From positions 1 through 64,000 of the forward strand of contig CALBNP010000163.1 in assembly GCA_937896505.1 (NCBI GenBank): a stretch of DNA of 64,000 bases, read 5' to 3'. Origin of the DNA: an uncultured Bacteroidales bacterium (lineage in GTDB: Bacteria > Bacteroidota > Bacteroidia > Bacteroidales > F082). Positions 52,001-59,449 of this stretch are shown in pieces. The notes below the pieces were generated by a model, which was not told the DNA's origin, searched no databases, and was given only the letters and a program-made list of their open reading frames with translations. Every line of letters begins with the position of its first letter. The first letter of the stretch is position 1. A program made the translations under genes and the position numbers.

Positions 52001-54232
52001 CAGGATACACTTGTCACCTACTTTCGGGTGCAGATATCCGTCAGGCAAGTCAAGGCCGTAATCATTGTTGAAGATTAATTCAAACCAACTTTCATACGTC
52101 ACGACATTATCATCAATCGAATAGGCGTATTGTGTTCCGCCCGCCGTTATGCCATCTTCATTATAGCTGGTAATCAGCTGTGCACCTTCCGTACATCCGG
52201 AATTACTATAACAATAGTCCGTGTTCGGTGTCGGATTTTCTACTTTTGTATATTTTATTGTGTTTGATTTCTTCCATGCATATGTGGTAACGCTCTTCTT
52301 CCTGTGAACGACTTCGAACTCCATGCCGTTGAGCGTGCCACTTGTGAACTTCATCGACAAGGTCTTGCCCTCAAGGATGTATTCGTCGTCAAATTCAAAC
52401 GGGGTCGCCGTATATGTAGTACCGACATAAGTTCTCCTTTCGCATCTTACCCTGTATATCTTCTTGGTAAGTCCGTAATCGTCAGCTGATGTCGTAGCGG
52501 TGTCGTCAACGGCATTTACATAGATGGTCTCATTAGGATATATATCATCCATGACGACAACCTTCTCCACGATACGCGGGCTGTTGCCCACGTCTATATA
52601 GCCGTTGCCGCTATACCCCGTCGATGGTGTCTGAGGAAGCCTTAACCGCACCTCTACCAACGAGCCCACGACCTGGTCAACGCCTCTTGTAAACCATGTG
52701 TTAGGAACACGGGCGTTGATGACGTTCGACAATGAGAAATAATCATAGTCATCGCTTGGTTCCTCCGATAATAATATGTTACCGCTGTTAAGCGAATCAT
52801 AGTTGACAAAGGCGGGTATGGTATCAGCAATGTCGTTGTCCAACGCATCTTGCACCGACTCATAGAAATAAACGTCCACCGACCTTGTGTCACCACTCTT
52901 GATGATATTATAGTCACCCTGCTCGACATCAACGGAAATCATGTCATCGGGATGTGCCGTAGAGCCGTCAGGCTTTATTGATATTTCTATCCTAAGGTCA
53001 AAGTTGCTGTTGAACTCCGTGCCATCTTCAAAGCTGAAATTATTTATCGCAAGAGTCTGCGTGAAATCATTATCTTCATTCAGGCGCTTGCTGGTATCCT
53101 TGAAGTCAATATTATACGTAAAGAACGACACCTCGTTGCCATCGTCACCCACTGCAAACAACCTTACCGCAAACTCGAAATAAGATTCATGCGGAAACCC
53201 TCCTGTGCGTGAAGCGGACACCGTTATCTCTATCGGCGATGCCGCTGTTTCTGTGTCAGGGGAATACGTTCCGAAAGGTATGCCATGGCGCAAAGTCTCT
53301 GCAAACGTCTTAATACCAAAGCCAAGTTCTTCGGAATCCTCATAGTCGTCGGTCTCTATCTGTACCGTCTGCTCATAGCGAGAGCCCTCCTTGAACCAAT
53401 CGGAAAGCATCTTCCTGCCATCGGCATCTGTCAGCACCCTGCCGTTGAGAACAGTCTTGAATATCAGCTTCCCTCTATAGCCATTAGGAATATTTCTTGT
53501 ACCGCCAAAGAAGAAATACCTTGTAGCGTAGTCATCTTTGGATGGTGAGCTTGTAAGCGAAGACAGATTATTTGCGGCTGACGTATCGTTTATGCTGAAT
53601 GTTATCGGCGTGCCGAACTCGCAATCACCGAAATATATCACACTTCCCTCTACCCACCATTCACATTCGTATGCCTCTGCCAATGCTGTGAGAGCGTCGA
53701 AGATACTTATATTCTCGTATGTGATAAGTTTCTGTTCGCTGAAATCATGACTGCCCACGTATGTGGTCGTGTCACCTTCAAAGTCTCCTTCAGGATAGTA
53801 GAAACCATAAGGGCTGTCATAGTTCACCTTATAGTTGATGTTCTTCAGGATTTGTTCAAGATGACCAGAAAGAGAACTCGTCAGCGACCAGCTCGCTTCC
53901 TGCGCAGCAGCCTGAGGCACGAACTTACATATTGCATGCTTCCACTCTACATAATATCTGTCAAACTGAAGCTCATAGTCATAGCCGCCAGTGTTATGAT
54001 TATATTTAGGCGTATTCGGCTCAGTGAGGATGAACCTGCCGAAATTGGTGTTTATCTCGTCATCCTGATGAATCTGCTCGATATATGACCCCAAAGGATA
54101 TACTATAGGATATTCCAGTGAAAACCTCAGTGTTATCCTGTCTTCACCCATTAAGGTGCGCCTGTATGTCGAACCACTCCCTACAAGAACATCGTTACCT
54201 ATCTGAATACCTGTATTGTCATAAATTACCAT
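49064..54232 (-). CDS. Phage tail-tip protein with collagen-like segment
   Basis: 1722 aa. I chose the ATG at 54232 (MVIYDNTGIQIGNDVLVGSG) because the late promoter's TATTTTTG box (54237-54244) lies just upstream; the earlier ATGs at 54292 and 54247 would precede the transcription start. The N-terminal 400 residues resemble prophage tail endopeptidase-type tip proteins (SLEYPIVYPLGSYI). A GEQGQQGEQ collagen-like stretch is near residues 1350-1380. No peptidase motif was identified. Confidence 0.8.
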   Translation of the reverse strand: MVIYDNTGIQIGNDVLVGSGSTYRRTLMGEDRITLRFSLEYPIVYPLGSYIEQIHQDDEINTNFGRFILTEPNTPKYNHNTGGYDYELQFDRYYVEWKHAICKFVPQAAAQEASWSLTSSLSGHLEQILKNINYKVNYDSPYGFYYPEGDFEGDTTTYVGSHDFSEQKLITYENISIFDALTALAEAYECEWWVEGSVIYFGDCEFGTPITFSINDTSAANNLSSLTSSPSKDDYATRYFFFGGTRNIPNGYRGKLIFKTVLNGRVLTDADGRKMLSDWFKEGSRYEQTVQIETDDYEDSEELGFGIKTFAETLRHGIPFGTYSPDTETAASPIEITVSASRTGGFPHESYFEFAVRLFAVGDDGNEVSFFTYNIDFKDTSKRLNEDNDFTQTLAINNFSFEDGTEFNSNFDLRIEISIKPDGSTAHPDDMISVDVEQGDYNIIKSGDTRSVDVYFYESVQDALDNDIADTIPAFVNYDSLNSGNILLSEEPSDDYDYFSLSNVINARVPNTWFTRGVDQVVGSLVEVRLRLPQTPSTGYSGNGYIDVGNSPRIVEKVVVMDDIYPNETIYVNAVDDTATTSADDYGLTKKIYRVRCERRTYVGTTYTATPFEFDDEYILEGKTLSMKFTSGTLNGMEFEVVHRKKSVTTYAWKKSNTIKYTKVENPTPNTDYCYSNSGCTEGAQLITSYNEDGITAGGTQYAYSIDDNVVTYESWFELIFNNDYGLDLPDGYLHPKVGDKCILIGWDTDSVDDDSDFVTHAEEELLAKAKEYLSKRTINNTFECVYNSNLAYLKGGGGSDVSPFYASLSLFPIGQKVTIVDGGLVQDGSFSSRILGFEIKLDIPYDSPKYTIGRTAAYSRLGNIEERLNTQLQTEKVFNGGGSSQGSTIEWASYSDGIVTFLKPIATALFNSIRIAADGILSLGNNVIRGIAKFGSVQDSSEEEIVTPRYLYDRENAIENKYLRKDINDVTTHKLTMGSMSVNNNLDANGDGDIQSHDFAGGIVGGVGWQIDNSGSAELDELTIRKFLEVPELRFNRVSINVGNQWRAPGGGIIESVEQLTPTTGIITLKLEDGEIGTVAEDDICQGIFHSLDPNKNADESSDDSRGNFEFAGFYTVYFKITEITSASDNKTFKYSLRPTSERWHKQHHPVSGMNFVCYGNFTDGDRQDSRYSTLTYERYLRDVDDWEYSAENIGAQFGDLSNLSILGLEMEGYSAYLNNIYMSGVIEQFVEILNVYVDKPIISYSAPEWYEDGEEEEINFTITANIQSYKGMEVITDVDLVSHMEGVTMDYDVTYQDGNKTAVIDITLTGFIPTRVDGFEVEDTYIDVILTCGMGTATTKVTMAENRVGDQGEQGQQGEQGQQGEPGEQGYSGCIIRRSEWETGKDYHNDSIVLSDEEKYIDIVTVSDGTNNYSYMCIEGHRSSQSNKPGTSGGQLFWQRMNDLRPLKTPFADITTAIIDYLQSFELKITNPQDPNEVYGVFGAPSVNNNHPLWFGGGSPGDAVFSVSKEGKVRATDGEFRGTVHADVLYQGMLRISENTTMATGSEQLTVASPTIITARCFYDIDDPTFAIEEITSQTGEFVCRYQIKLPYAGNCEGKMIEIIAPNDNKYSSQICYSPIAITAIDANGNDIKTMESDNHVDGCIDTMFDESGYAAIVVNPLDTRREFYPYGDYRHDISFSRVRLISFKDNTAYHWRIIDGTAYVTEDWENQNIINYKRV

Positions 54233-54236
54233 ATCG

Positions 54237-54308
54237 CAAAAATACATTATTATGTTTTTTGCACAAGGGGCATTCGTTCCTTGAATTTTCAACTAGATAC
54301 CAATTGAA
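54237..54308 (-). promoter_or_regulatory. Phage late promoter of the tail operon
   Basis: Dyad TTCAA-N11-TTGAA at 54288-54308, 43 bases, then TATTTTTG at 54237-54244. The ATG at 54232 follows the box after four bases, so the message would be essentially leaderless. Confidence 0.75.
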
Positions 54309-54338
54309 ACGTTCCTTGCTTTCACAAGCAAGGAACGT
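54309..54338. terminator. Long hairpin between the lysis and tail operons
   Basis: ACGTTCCTTGCTT / AAGCAAGGAACGT is a perfect 13-bp stem with a 4-base loop. CGTTCCTTG also occurs at 54275. The T tract is weak on both strands, so terminator function is a guess; it separates the lysis block from the late promoter of the tail operon. Confidence 0.5.
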
Positions 54339-54369
54339 CAAAAATTTACAAACTAAAACTAAAAAACTA

Positions 54370-54792
54370 TTATTGATTTTTGTCAAACAACGGTAATATC
54401 ATCGCTACAAGCAAGACTACCGCCATCACCAGGAAAAACTCGCCGCAGTCAAGTTTTATCTTCTGCCATTTGGTTAACTCTTCCTTGACAACATGGTAGT
54501 CTTTTTTTGTTCTGTAGATAGTGTCAGTAAAGAATCTGTCTTTATAGACCGTATCGTGCTTAACGCTGGTTCTGTCTCTGAACTTCCATACCTCCTTAAC
54601 CCTAATACTGTCATTAGCATATACAAAGATAGAATCGCGAAAGAAGATTGAGTCAAATTCTATCCTGGTTTGATAGAAAGAATCCGATTGCACCTTGTTA
54701 ATATACAGGGTGTCGGTATGGTCTACGACCATCTCTTTTGTCTTACATCCTGCCAGTAGTACTGCAAGAAGTATAATTATTACCTTTTTCAT
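54370..54792 (-). CDS. Unimolecular spanin-like lipoprotein
   Basis: 140 aa from the ATG at 54792. A lipobox (VLLAGC, Cys16) would anchor the N-terminus in the outer membrane, a charged periplasmic region follows, and a C-terminal transmembrane segment (about 118-135) would lie in the inner membrane. This topology defines u-spanins (as in phage T1 gp11), which fuse the two membranes at lysis. It follows the DUF5675-like gene with a 4-bp overlap. Confidence 0.65.
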   Translation of the reverse strand: MKKVIIILLAVLLAGCKTKEMVVDHTDTLYINKVQSDSFYQTRIEFDSIFFRDSIFVYANDSIRVKEVWKFRDRTSVKHDTVYKDRFFTDTIYRTKKDYHVVKEELTKWQKIKLDCGEFFLVMAVVLLVAMILPLFDKNQ

Positions 54793-55265
54793 ATTATTTC
54801 CAATGTAACCTTTTCGCCTTTCTTGTATGCAGAATAATACAGCTCCATGAACCTGGTGAACCATGCTGTTGAATTGATGACCTTTCCGACGACCTTGTTT
54901 TCTCCCAACGCCACACAGCCCAGACTCTCCTCAGCACAATTATACGGGTGGATTCTTACACCAGAATAGCCGTAGTCCTCTTTGCCGGTCTTGGCATTAA
55001 CCAACAATGGCACCTTTCCGCCGTAAGGTTTTGCCCAGGTTCTGTTTTTGAACTTTTCCGATACCGTGAAAGCCACTATATACTTTCCCCTAGGGATGGC
55101 CGTTTTGCCATATACCTTCTTTGCTTTCAGCTCACTCAACGGCATGTCAAGTGTCGTACCCCTGTCCTTATCCTCGATAGTGTCGCAGAAATATTTTCCA
55201 CTTATATAGAACTTTCCTATTGTATAGGTGCTCTTCTTATACTTCCTATATAACTTTAATTCCAT
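54789..55265 (-). CDS. DUF5675-like protein, putative endolysin
   Basis: 158 aa from the ATG at 55265. The pattern TIEDKDRGTT...IPRGKY and GVRIHPYN...SLGCVALGEN matches DUF5675; the H...S-x-G-C arrangement recalls L,D-transpeptidase active sites, with Cys as possible nucleophile. Location next to holin-like and spanin-like genes suggests a cell-wall function in lysis. Confidence 0.65.
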   Translation of the reverse strand: MELKLYRKYKKSTYTIGKFYISGKYFCDTIEDKDRGTTLDMPLSELKAKKVYGKTAIPRGKYIVAFTVSEKFKNRTWAKPYGGKVPLLVNAKTGKEDYGYSGVRIHPYNCAEESLGCVALGENKVVGKVINSTAWFTRFMELYYSAYKKGEKVTLEII

Positions 55266-55267
55266 TT

Positions 55268-55654
55268 TCACCTCTCCTTGTCTGGGTCATGCTTAATACG
55301 ATTAGGACAATTGACATTGTAACAGCGCAAGCCTTTGACATATTGCAACTGCGACTTCAACGCCGCTATCTCATTGCACTTGTTGTTAGCTGCTACAATA
55401 AGCTTACGCAACTCATCCGCCTGGGCCATGAAATCATTCTGCAGCTTCGTGAATTGTTCATATAGACTCTCGTAAGCATCCTGCGAATTGTTTATCTCCT
55501 GACTTCTTGCATCAGCGTTACTCTTCCGTGCTTCCGCTAACGCCTGCTCTGCCTCCGCTTCGTATTTCTTCTTTGTTGTCCTATATTGAACAAACTGCCA
55601 AATAGACGTACCGCCGAACAAAGCGACGAGGATTTCCAATAATGTGTCTGTCAT
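55268..55654 (-). CDS. Small membrane coiled-coil protein, possible holin
   Basis: 128 aa from the ATG at 55654. One N-terminal transmembrane segment (about 5-20, ILVALFGGTSIWQF), a long coiled coil (about 25-90) and a C-terminal YNVNCPNRIKHD. It fits the holin position in the lysis block, but single-span proteins of this type may also be structural. Confidence 0.55.
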   Translation of the reverse strand: MTDTLLEILVALFGGTSIWQFVQYRTTKKKYEAEAEQALAEARKSNADARSQEINNSQDAYESLYEQFTKLQNDFMAQADELRKLIVAANNKCNEIAALKSQLQYVKGLRCYNVNCPNRIKHDPDKER

Positions 55655-55681
55655 TTTCTTCACTTTTGTTTTTTAACAGGT

Positions 55682-56845
55682 TCATACTAAACTGAATTCA
55701 TATTCCTTCGACGTATCCTCAAACGATACCAAGTTCAATGTCTTGTCATTAATATTGTAGACACTTGAATGGGTCGACATCCACAGTCGGCCCTCTCGTT
55801 CACCACGCTTTATTTCCTGGGCAGCCTCTATCATGTACTGCATATCCTCATCATCAGGCAACGTATCCACCGTGACACCTCTGTCCTGGTTCACGAACTC
55901 GCTGTACCAATAAGGATTTTCTTCAAGACTATAGGCCTTCGAGTAAAGAAGGCTGTTCATCAGGGTGCGCATATCACCGCCATCGACCAAAATATTGTAT
56001 CTTTCAAGGCCACTGCCATAGTCAGTGATACCTAGCGAGCTTGCAAAATGCCCGTCAGCAGCATCGGCATTCGTATATACCTTGCCGTCTGGAAGGAAGC
56101 TAACGCCGTCTATATGGAAGTTGGTCATCATGCTGTGCTCCTTATATACTAAGGCATTATCTACAATCTCAACTACATAAGTCTTTGTAGAGTCACCAAT
56201 CATGAAATGGCTCTCATAATTCATTGCCGAAAGGCTCGTAGGCATGTAGATGCTTACGTACTTTTGGAGGTATTCCACCGCCTCGGTTGCGTTGTCGAAA
56301 TTGTCAAGGACATATCTTACAACCATCAATGAACATATCTCATCGAGCTTTTCCACCGTAGGTATAGTGTAGGTATTGTTACCCTTGTCATTCGGTACGA
56401 CATTTATACATGCATATACGCGACTTGTATTGATGCCATCCTGAAGATAGAAAGGCAGCAATCCCCAGAGATCGCTGTCGCGTCTGTGACTCGCAATCCC
56501 TGCCGTCATCTTCGGTATTGACGCAATGCCCAATACACCTTCGCATTTATCCGTCAACGGCGTAGTCACGATAAAGTCAGGCTGAGCCTTCGGGTCATCG
56601 GATTCCTGCCTGTACCAATCAAGGTTCCGCCCGAAGAAATTACCACTTCTTATCGCAGAACAGGCGCCGCCAACAACAGGCGCATTCTTATGAAAGTGCT
56701 TACGCGCGCCGTAATAGTCAAGAGAATTATACGATATCTTATACAACAAAGGGTGCAACTCGGCAATACTGTTATATTGCGTAACGCTATCGCCGATGGC
56801 TGCCGACTTGTACAATTCCCTTATGTTACTTCTGTACAGTTTCAT
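55682..56845 (-). CDS. Ntn-type amidohydrolase (choloylglycine hydrolase/C45-like)
   Basis: 387 aa. GGACSAIRSGNFFGRNLDWYR carries the Cys nucleophile (Cys62) and GRNLDW motif of the bile-salt-hydrolase/linear-amide-hydrolase fold, and LQDGINTSRVYACINVVP fits the DGIN...NVVP segment. Sixty-one residues before Cys62 suggest activation by autoproteolysis. It overlaps the preceding gene by 4 bp (ATGA) and belongs to the late lysis/tail block. A bacterial or mucosal amide is a possible substrate; the phage role is unknown. Confidence 0.7.
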   Translation of the reverse strand: MKLYRSNIRELYKSAAIGDSVTQYNSIAELHPLLYKISYNSLDYYGARKHFHKNAPVVGGACSAIRSGNFFGRNLDWYRQESDDPKAQPDFIVTTPLTDKCEGVLGIASIPKMTAGIASHRRDSDLWGLLPFYLQDGINTSRVYACINVVPNDKGNNTYTIPTVEKLDEICSLMVVRYVLDNFDNATEAVEYLQKYVSIYMPTSLSAMNYESHFMIGDSTKTYVVEIVDNALVYKEHSMMTNFHIDGVSFLPDGKVYTNADAADGHFASSLGITDYGSGLERYNILVDGGDMRTLMNSLLYSKAYSLEENPYWYSEFVNQDRGVTVDTLPDDEDMQYMIEAAQEIKRGEREGRLWMSTHSSVYNINDKTLNLVSFEDTSKEYEFSLV

Positions 56846-57111
56846 CTCTCCAGGAAAATACCATTGGTTACTTCACTTTCGCTGTCGATGTGTAGGTACA
56901 ACGGAAAAACAAGATCACTGAAAGACTGCCGGAATGATTTACCACGATTTTCAGCAAAGAAAATCTCCTTACCCATTGTTGAATCCTGGCTCGCGGAAAT
57001 AAAGATACGGCCTGCCTTGCTGCGTTCAAGCTGTATAACGAAATTCTCATTGGCAGTCACGTCTGCGCCCCAAAATCCGTTAGCTTGCTTAGTAAAATTT
57101 AATGTTGCCAT
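56842..57111 (-). CDS. Small late phage protein
   Basis: 89 aa from the ATG at 57111 (MATLNFTKQANGFWGADVTANENFVIQLERS...). Beta-rich, perhaps a tail-associated or capsid-decoration protein; no family recognised. First gene after the late promoter at 57137. Confidence 0.6.
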   Translation of the reverse strand: MATLNFTKQANGFWGADVTANENFVIQLERSKAGRIFISASQDSTMGKEIFFAENRGKSFRQSFSDLVFPLYLHIDSESEVTNGIFLER

Positions 57112-57136
57112 TTTTATCGATATTATAATTACCTCA

Positions 57137-57207
57137 CAAAGGTAAAATTTCACTAAGTATCACTGGAAATACGCTACGAGTTTCTTTTCAATAGAAAATC
57201 AGTTGAA
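57137..57207 (-). promoter_or_regulatory. Phage late promoter of the lysis block
   Basis: Dyad TTCAA-N11-TTGAA at 57187-57207, 42 bases, then TACCTTTG at 57137-57144 on the minus strand. TTTCTTTTCAATAG at 57181-57194 is identical to the terminase promoter. Confidence 0.75.
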
Positions 57208-57346
57208 TGACAGGATAAGGATTTATTTTTTCACTACAAATTACCACTTTTATTTTGCGAGGATTATTAAAGTCGTAATTTTTGTTAATAAATTTCAGCG
57301 ATTTCCAGTAAAATCATTACCTTTGCATCCGATAAAAATAAATGAA

Positions 57347-57625
57347 ATGGCACTGATAGCAAAACAGATTATCAAGGAACGCGGGCTAAAGGTCGGCGAC
57401 GTTGCCAACGAGCTTGGCATCACTCACATCGGTTTGAACTACAACCTCAGGGGGAACCTGACGATAAAAACGCTGCAGGCGATTGCCGATGCCATTGCTA
57501 AGCTCTCCAACGAGCCATGCGAGATAAAAGACTTGTTCTCGTATGACATAAAAAGAGAAGAGGAAGGAAATATCGCACGTTGCCCGCATTGCGGGAAACC
57601 AATAACCCTTGGAAAGGGAGTATAA
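57347..57625 (+). CDS. XRE-type regulator with zinc ribbon, copy 2
   Basis: 92 aa from the ATG at 57347. XRE helix-turn-helix (LKVGDVANELGITHIGLNYNLRGNLTIKTLQAIADAI) and C-terminal zinc ribbon (CPHCGKPITL). Paralogue of the protein at 42994 in layout. It is divergent from the late lysis block. A TACCTTTG box (57319-57326) lies 20 bases upstream. A terminator hairpin follows. Confidence 0.7.
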   Translation: MALIAKQIIKERGLKVGDVANELGITHIGLNYNLRGNLTIKTLQAIADAIAKLSNEPCEIKDLFSYDIKREEEGNIARCPHCGKPITLGKGV

Positions 57626-57648
57626 CCATTAACTGAAAAATTTTTACA

Positions 57649-57699
57649 GTTAATAATTCGATTTCGTGAAGGCGTGTCTGGGAAGATACGCCTTCTTTA
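57649..57699 (+). terminator. 27-bp repeat copy 2 with terminator hairpin
   Basis: The 27-bp sequence identical to 41999-42025 ends with GAAGGCGT (57668-57675), which pairs with ACGCCTTC (57688-57695), followed by TTTAT. At the other copy the 3' arm of the hairpin is missing. Confidence 0.6.
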
Positions 57700-57705
57700 T
57701 ATGAA

Positions 57706-57802
57706 TGATGCCCGACTTTTACAAGCCAGGCATCATGAAATACAAAAATTAGATTAAACATATTAGTACAAATGTACTGTGAACATGTCTAATCTAATTT
57801 TA
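57706..57802. repeat. Nested inverted repeats at the right phage edge
   Basis: ATGATGCC / GGCATCAT (57706-57735) is followed by AAAATTAGATTA (57745-57756) and its perfect complement TAATCTAATTTT (57790-57801), with an inner AGTACA-AA-TGTACT. They may be transcription barriers or a boundary signal; no matching sequence was found at the left edge. Confidence 0.65.
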
Positions 57803-57849
57803 TAAGCAAACGTTATATAAGTCTGCTACTGTTGAATTCGAATACTAGT

Positions 57850-59364
57850 TCATTCCTTTATGTCCCATTCATCTACAGGAGCTTCAAACGGAGTCACCAG
57901 CTGCATTCTGTGCATCAGATTTTCATCCGTTTCACACATTACATCCATTCTTAAATCATTCAGGTAGTGGTTTCCCACAATGCTATCACATTTTGGACAG
58001 CCGAACGACATATAACTCTCACCCATTGTTTTACTGTAGCGCTCTTTAACCTCACCCATCACAATCTTCGTCTCAGGATGTTCAGCAACGTAACGCTTGA
58101 CCATTCCCAATATCTCGTCACCGAACTGAAGGTCCGGAAGTTTCGTCTTTAACTCTTCATCATATTCATACAACATATCTGCGAAGTCGTACTTCTTTCC
58201 TTTCTCATCTACCAGATAACGGACAAAGAAAACTGAATGTGGCGTTCTGCATTCGTAGCAATTCATGATTGGGAACATAACTTCTACACTCTTAATCAAA
58301 GCAGACGTACGGTGAATAATCTTTCCATCTACCGCTTTCTTCACAAATTCCGATAAAGGCAACTCGCATTTCTCCACCTTTACCATCATACCGCCATCAT
58401 CCTTCTGCAAACCAAAGCACGCTATGGAATCTTTGATATCACGCTTAGGCGAGAGCACAAGGCCATATACACCATCTGCTTCCATCAAAGGCAACACTTT
58501 CGATGCCGTCGATAGCGAAGAGAAGGCCATAAATGCGAACTGCTTACCACCAACCGTTATGAGCACATCAGCTTTCCAATTCTCAGCCTTATAGTACTTC
58601 TCGTAAGTCCAACCTTCACTCTCACATATCTCTGTCAAAGCCGTCATGAATTCCTTCTTGGAGACGGGGGCCCCTTTGGGCTTTATATCCATATTACGTC
58701 TCATCACAGGCCGCTGAGGAATTTCGAAAACTTGTTCAGCGGATGTTGTTTCCTGCTCGAAATTGTCAAAGATGTTCTCAGTCTTTTGAGTTATAGGACG
58801 ATTCTGCTCAAAAATCCATTCCTCTATGAAATTCCCTCTGCCAATGGCAACAGGCCTTGGTTTACTCAACATCTTCTCCCAGTTCACCAACGTATTCTTC
58901 GCCTCTTCAGGAGTTACAGCCCTCATCCATGCAAAGTTGGCATCCTCACTTTCATGCCCCTTCAATTGTGAAGGATTCTCCAGAAAGCTCTCCACACTAC
59001 CGCACAAGAATTCAATCTTGGCTTTCGTATAAGGATTCTGCAAAATATTCTCCAGCTTAGTCAACCACCTCAAATTCTCTGGTCGGTTATTCTGGCGATT
59101 AGTGTCAATATGGTCTACCACATGCTGTTTCGTAGGTGGTTCACCCAAAAAGGCAACAGCGACAATCCTATGCACAGATTCACCACAGAACTTGGCATAC
59201 CCGCGGTCTATCTTCTCGCCGAACGTCCATACATCATCCTTGGCTCGCTTTGGTTTACCCTCGCGTGACAAACGACAGATAGCACCATTATCGCGAACCC
59301 TGTATTTTTCTCCTTTATACTCGCACTCCACTTCACGAGCATAAGCGTCATTTACATCTATCAT
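57850..59364 (-). CDS. HNH endonuclease-like protein with zinc-binding C-terminus
   Basis: 504 aa. Residues about 1-110 form an HNH/NUMOD4-like unit (HRIVAVAFLGEPPTKQHVVDHIDTNRQNNRPENLRWLT). The middle (about 230-330) resembles a restriction-like fold (KADVLITVGGKQFAFMAF), and the C-terminal part has cysteine pairs (YECRTPH, CPKCDS) like competence CoiA-type proteins. The role may be nucleic-acid cleavage or defence; this is uncertain. Confidence 0.6.
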   Translation of the reverse strand: MIDVNDAYAREVECEYKGEKYRVRDNGAICRLSREGKPKRAKDDVWTFGEKIDRGYAKFCGESVHRIVAVAFLGEPPTKQHVVDHIDTNRQNNRPENLRWLTKLENILQNPYTKAKIEFLCGSVESFLENPSQLKGHESEDANFAWMRAVTPEEAKNTLVNWEKMLSKPRPVAIGRGNFIEEWIFEQNRPITQKTENIFDNFEQETTSAEQVFEIPQRPVMRRNMDIKPKGAPVSKKEFMTALTEICESEGWTYEKYYKAENWKADVLITVGGKQFAFMAFSSLSTASKVLPLMEADGVYGLVLSPKRDIKDSIACFGLQKDDGGMMVKVEKCELPLSEFVKKAVDGKIIHRTSALIKSVEVMFPIMNCYECRTPHSVFFVRYLVDEKGKKYDFADMLYEYDEELKTKLPDLQFGDEILGMVKRYVAEHPETKIVMGEVKERYSKTMGESYMSFGCPKCDSIVGNHYLNDLRMDVMCETDENLMHRMQLVTPFEAPVDEWDIKE

Positions 59365-59449
59365 GGACTATTTCAGATACTCGAACAAGAAAATAGGGAA
59401 AGAATTCAATATACGCCTGTACAAATTCAGTATACTCCTATATAGTTTG

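Larger units (their letters stand above)
19192..57802. mobile_element. Incomplete tailed-phage region
   Basis: It contains terminase, portal, tail-tip, tail-fibre, lysis, integrase, repressor, replication and recombination genes, in the order of a siphovirus-like phage read on the minus strand. Capsid, head-tail connector, tail-tube and tape-measure genes are absent, and both edges fall where that module should be. At the left edge a frame reading MAEPEE then stop (19192-19212) may be the cut start of the next phage gene. The integrase and attP lie in the middle (40 kb). Edges are approximate. Confidence 0.85.

Noticed and set aside
19192..57802. Two tandem prophages sharing the central attP
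   Set aside because: A tandem lysogen would have an att site and integrase at the left end as well; neither is present, and gene content is that of one phage.
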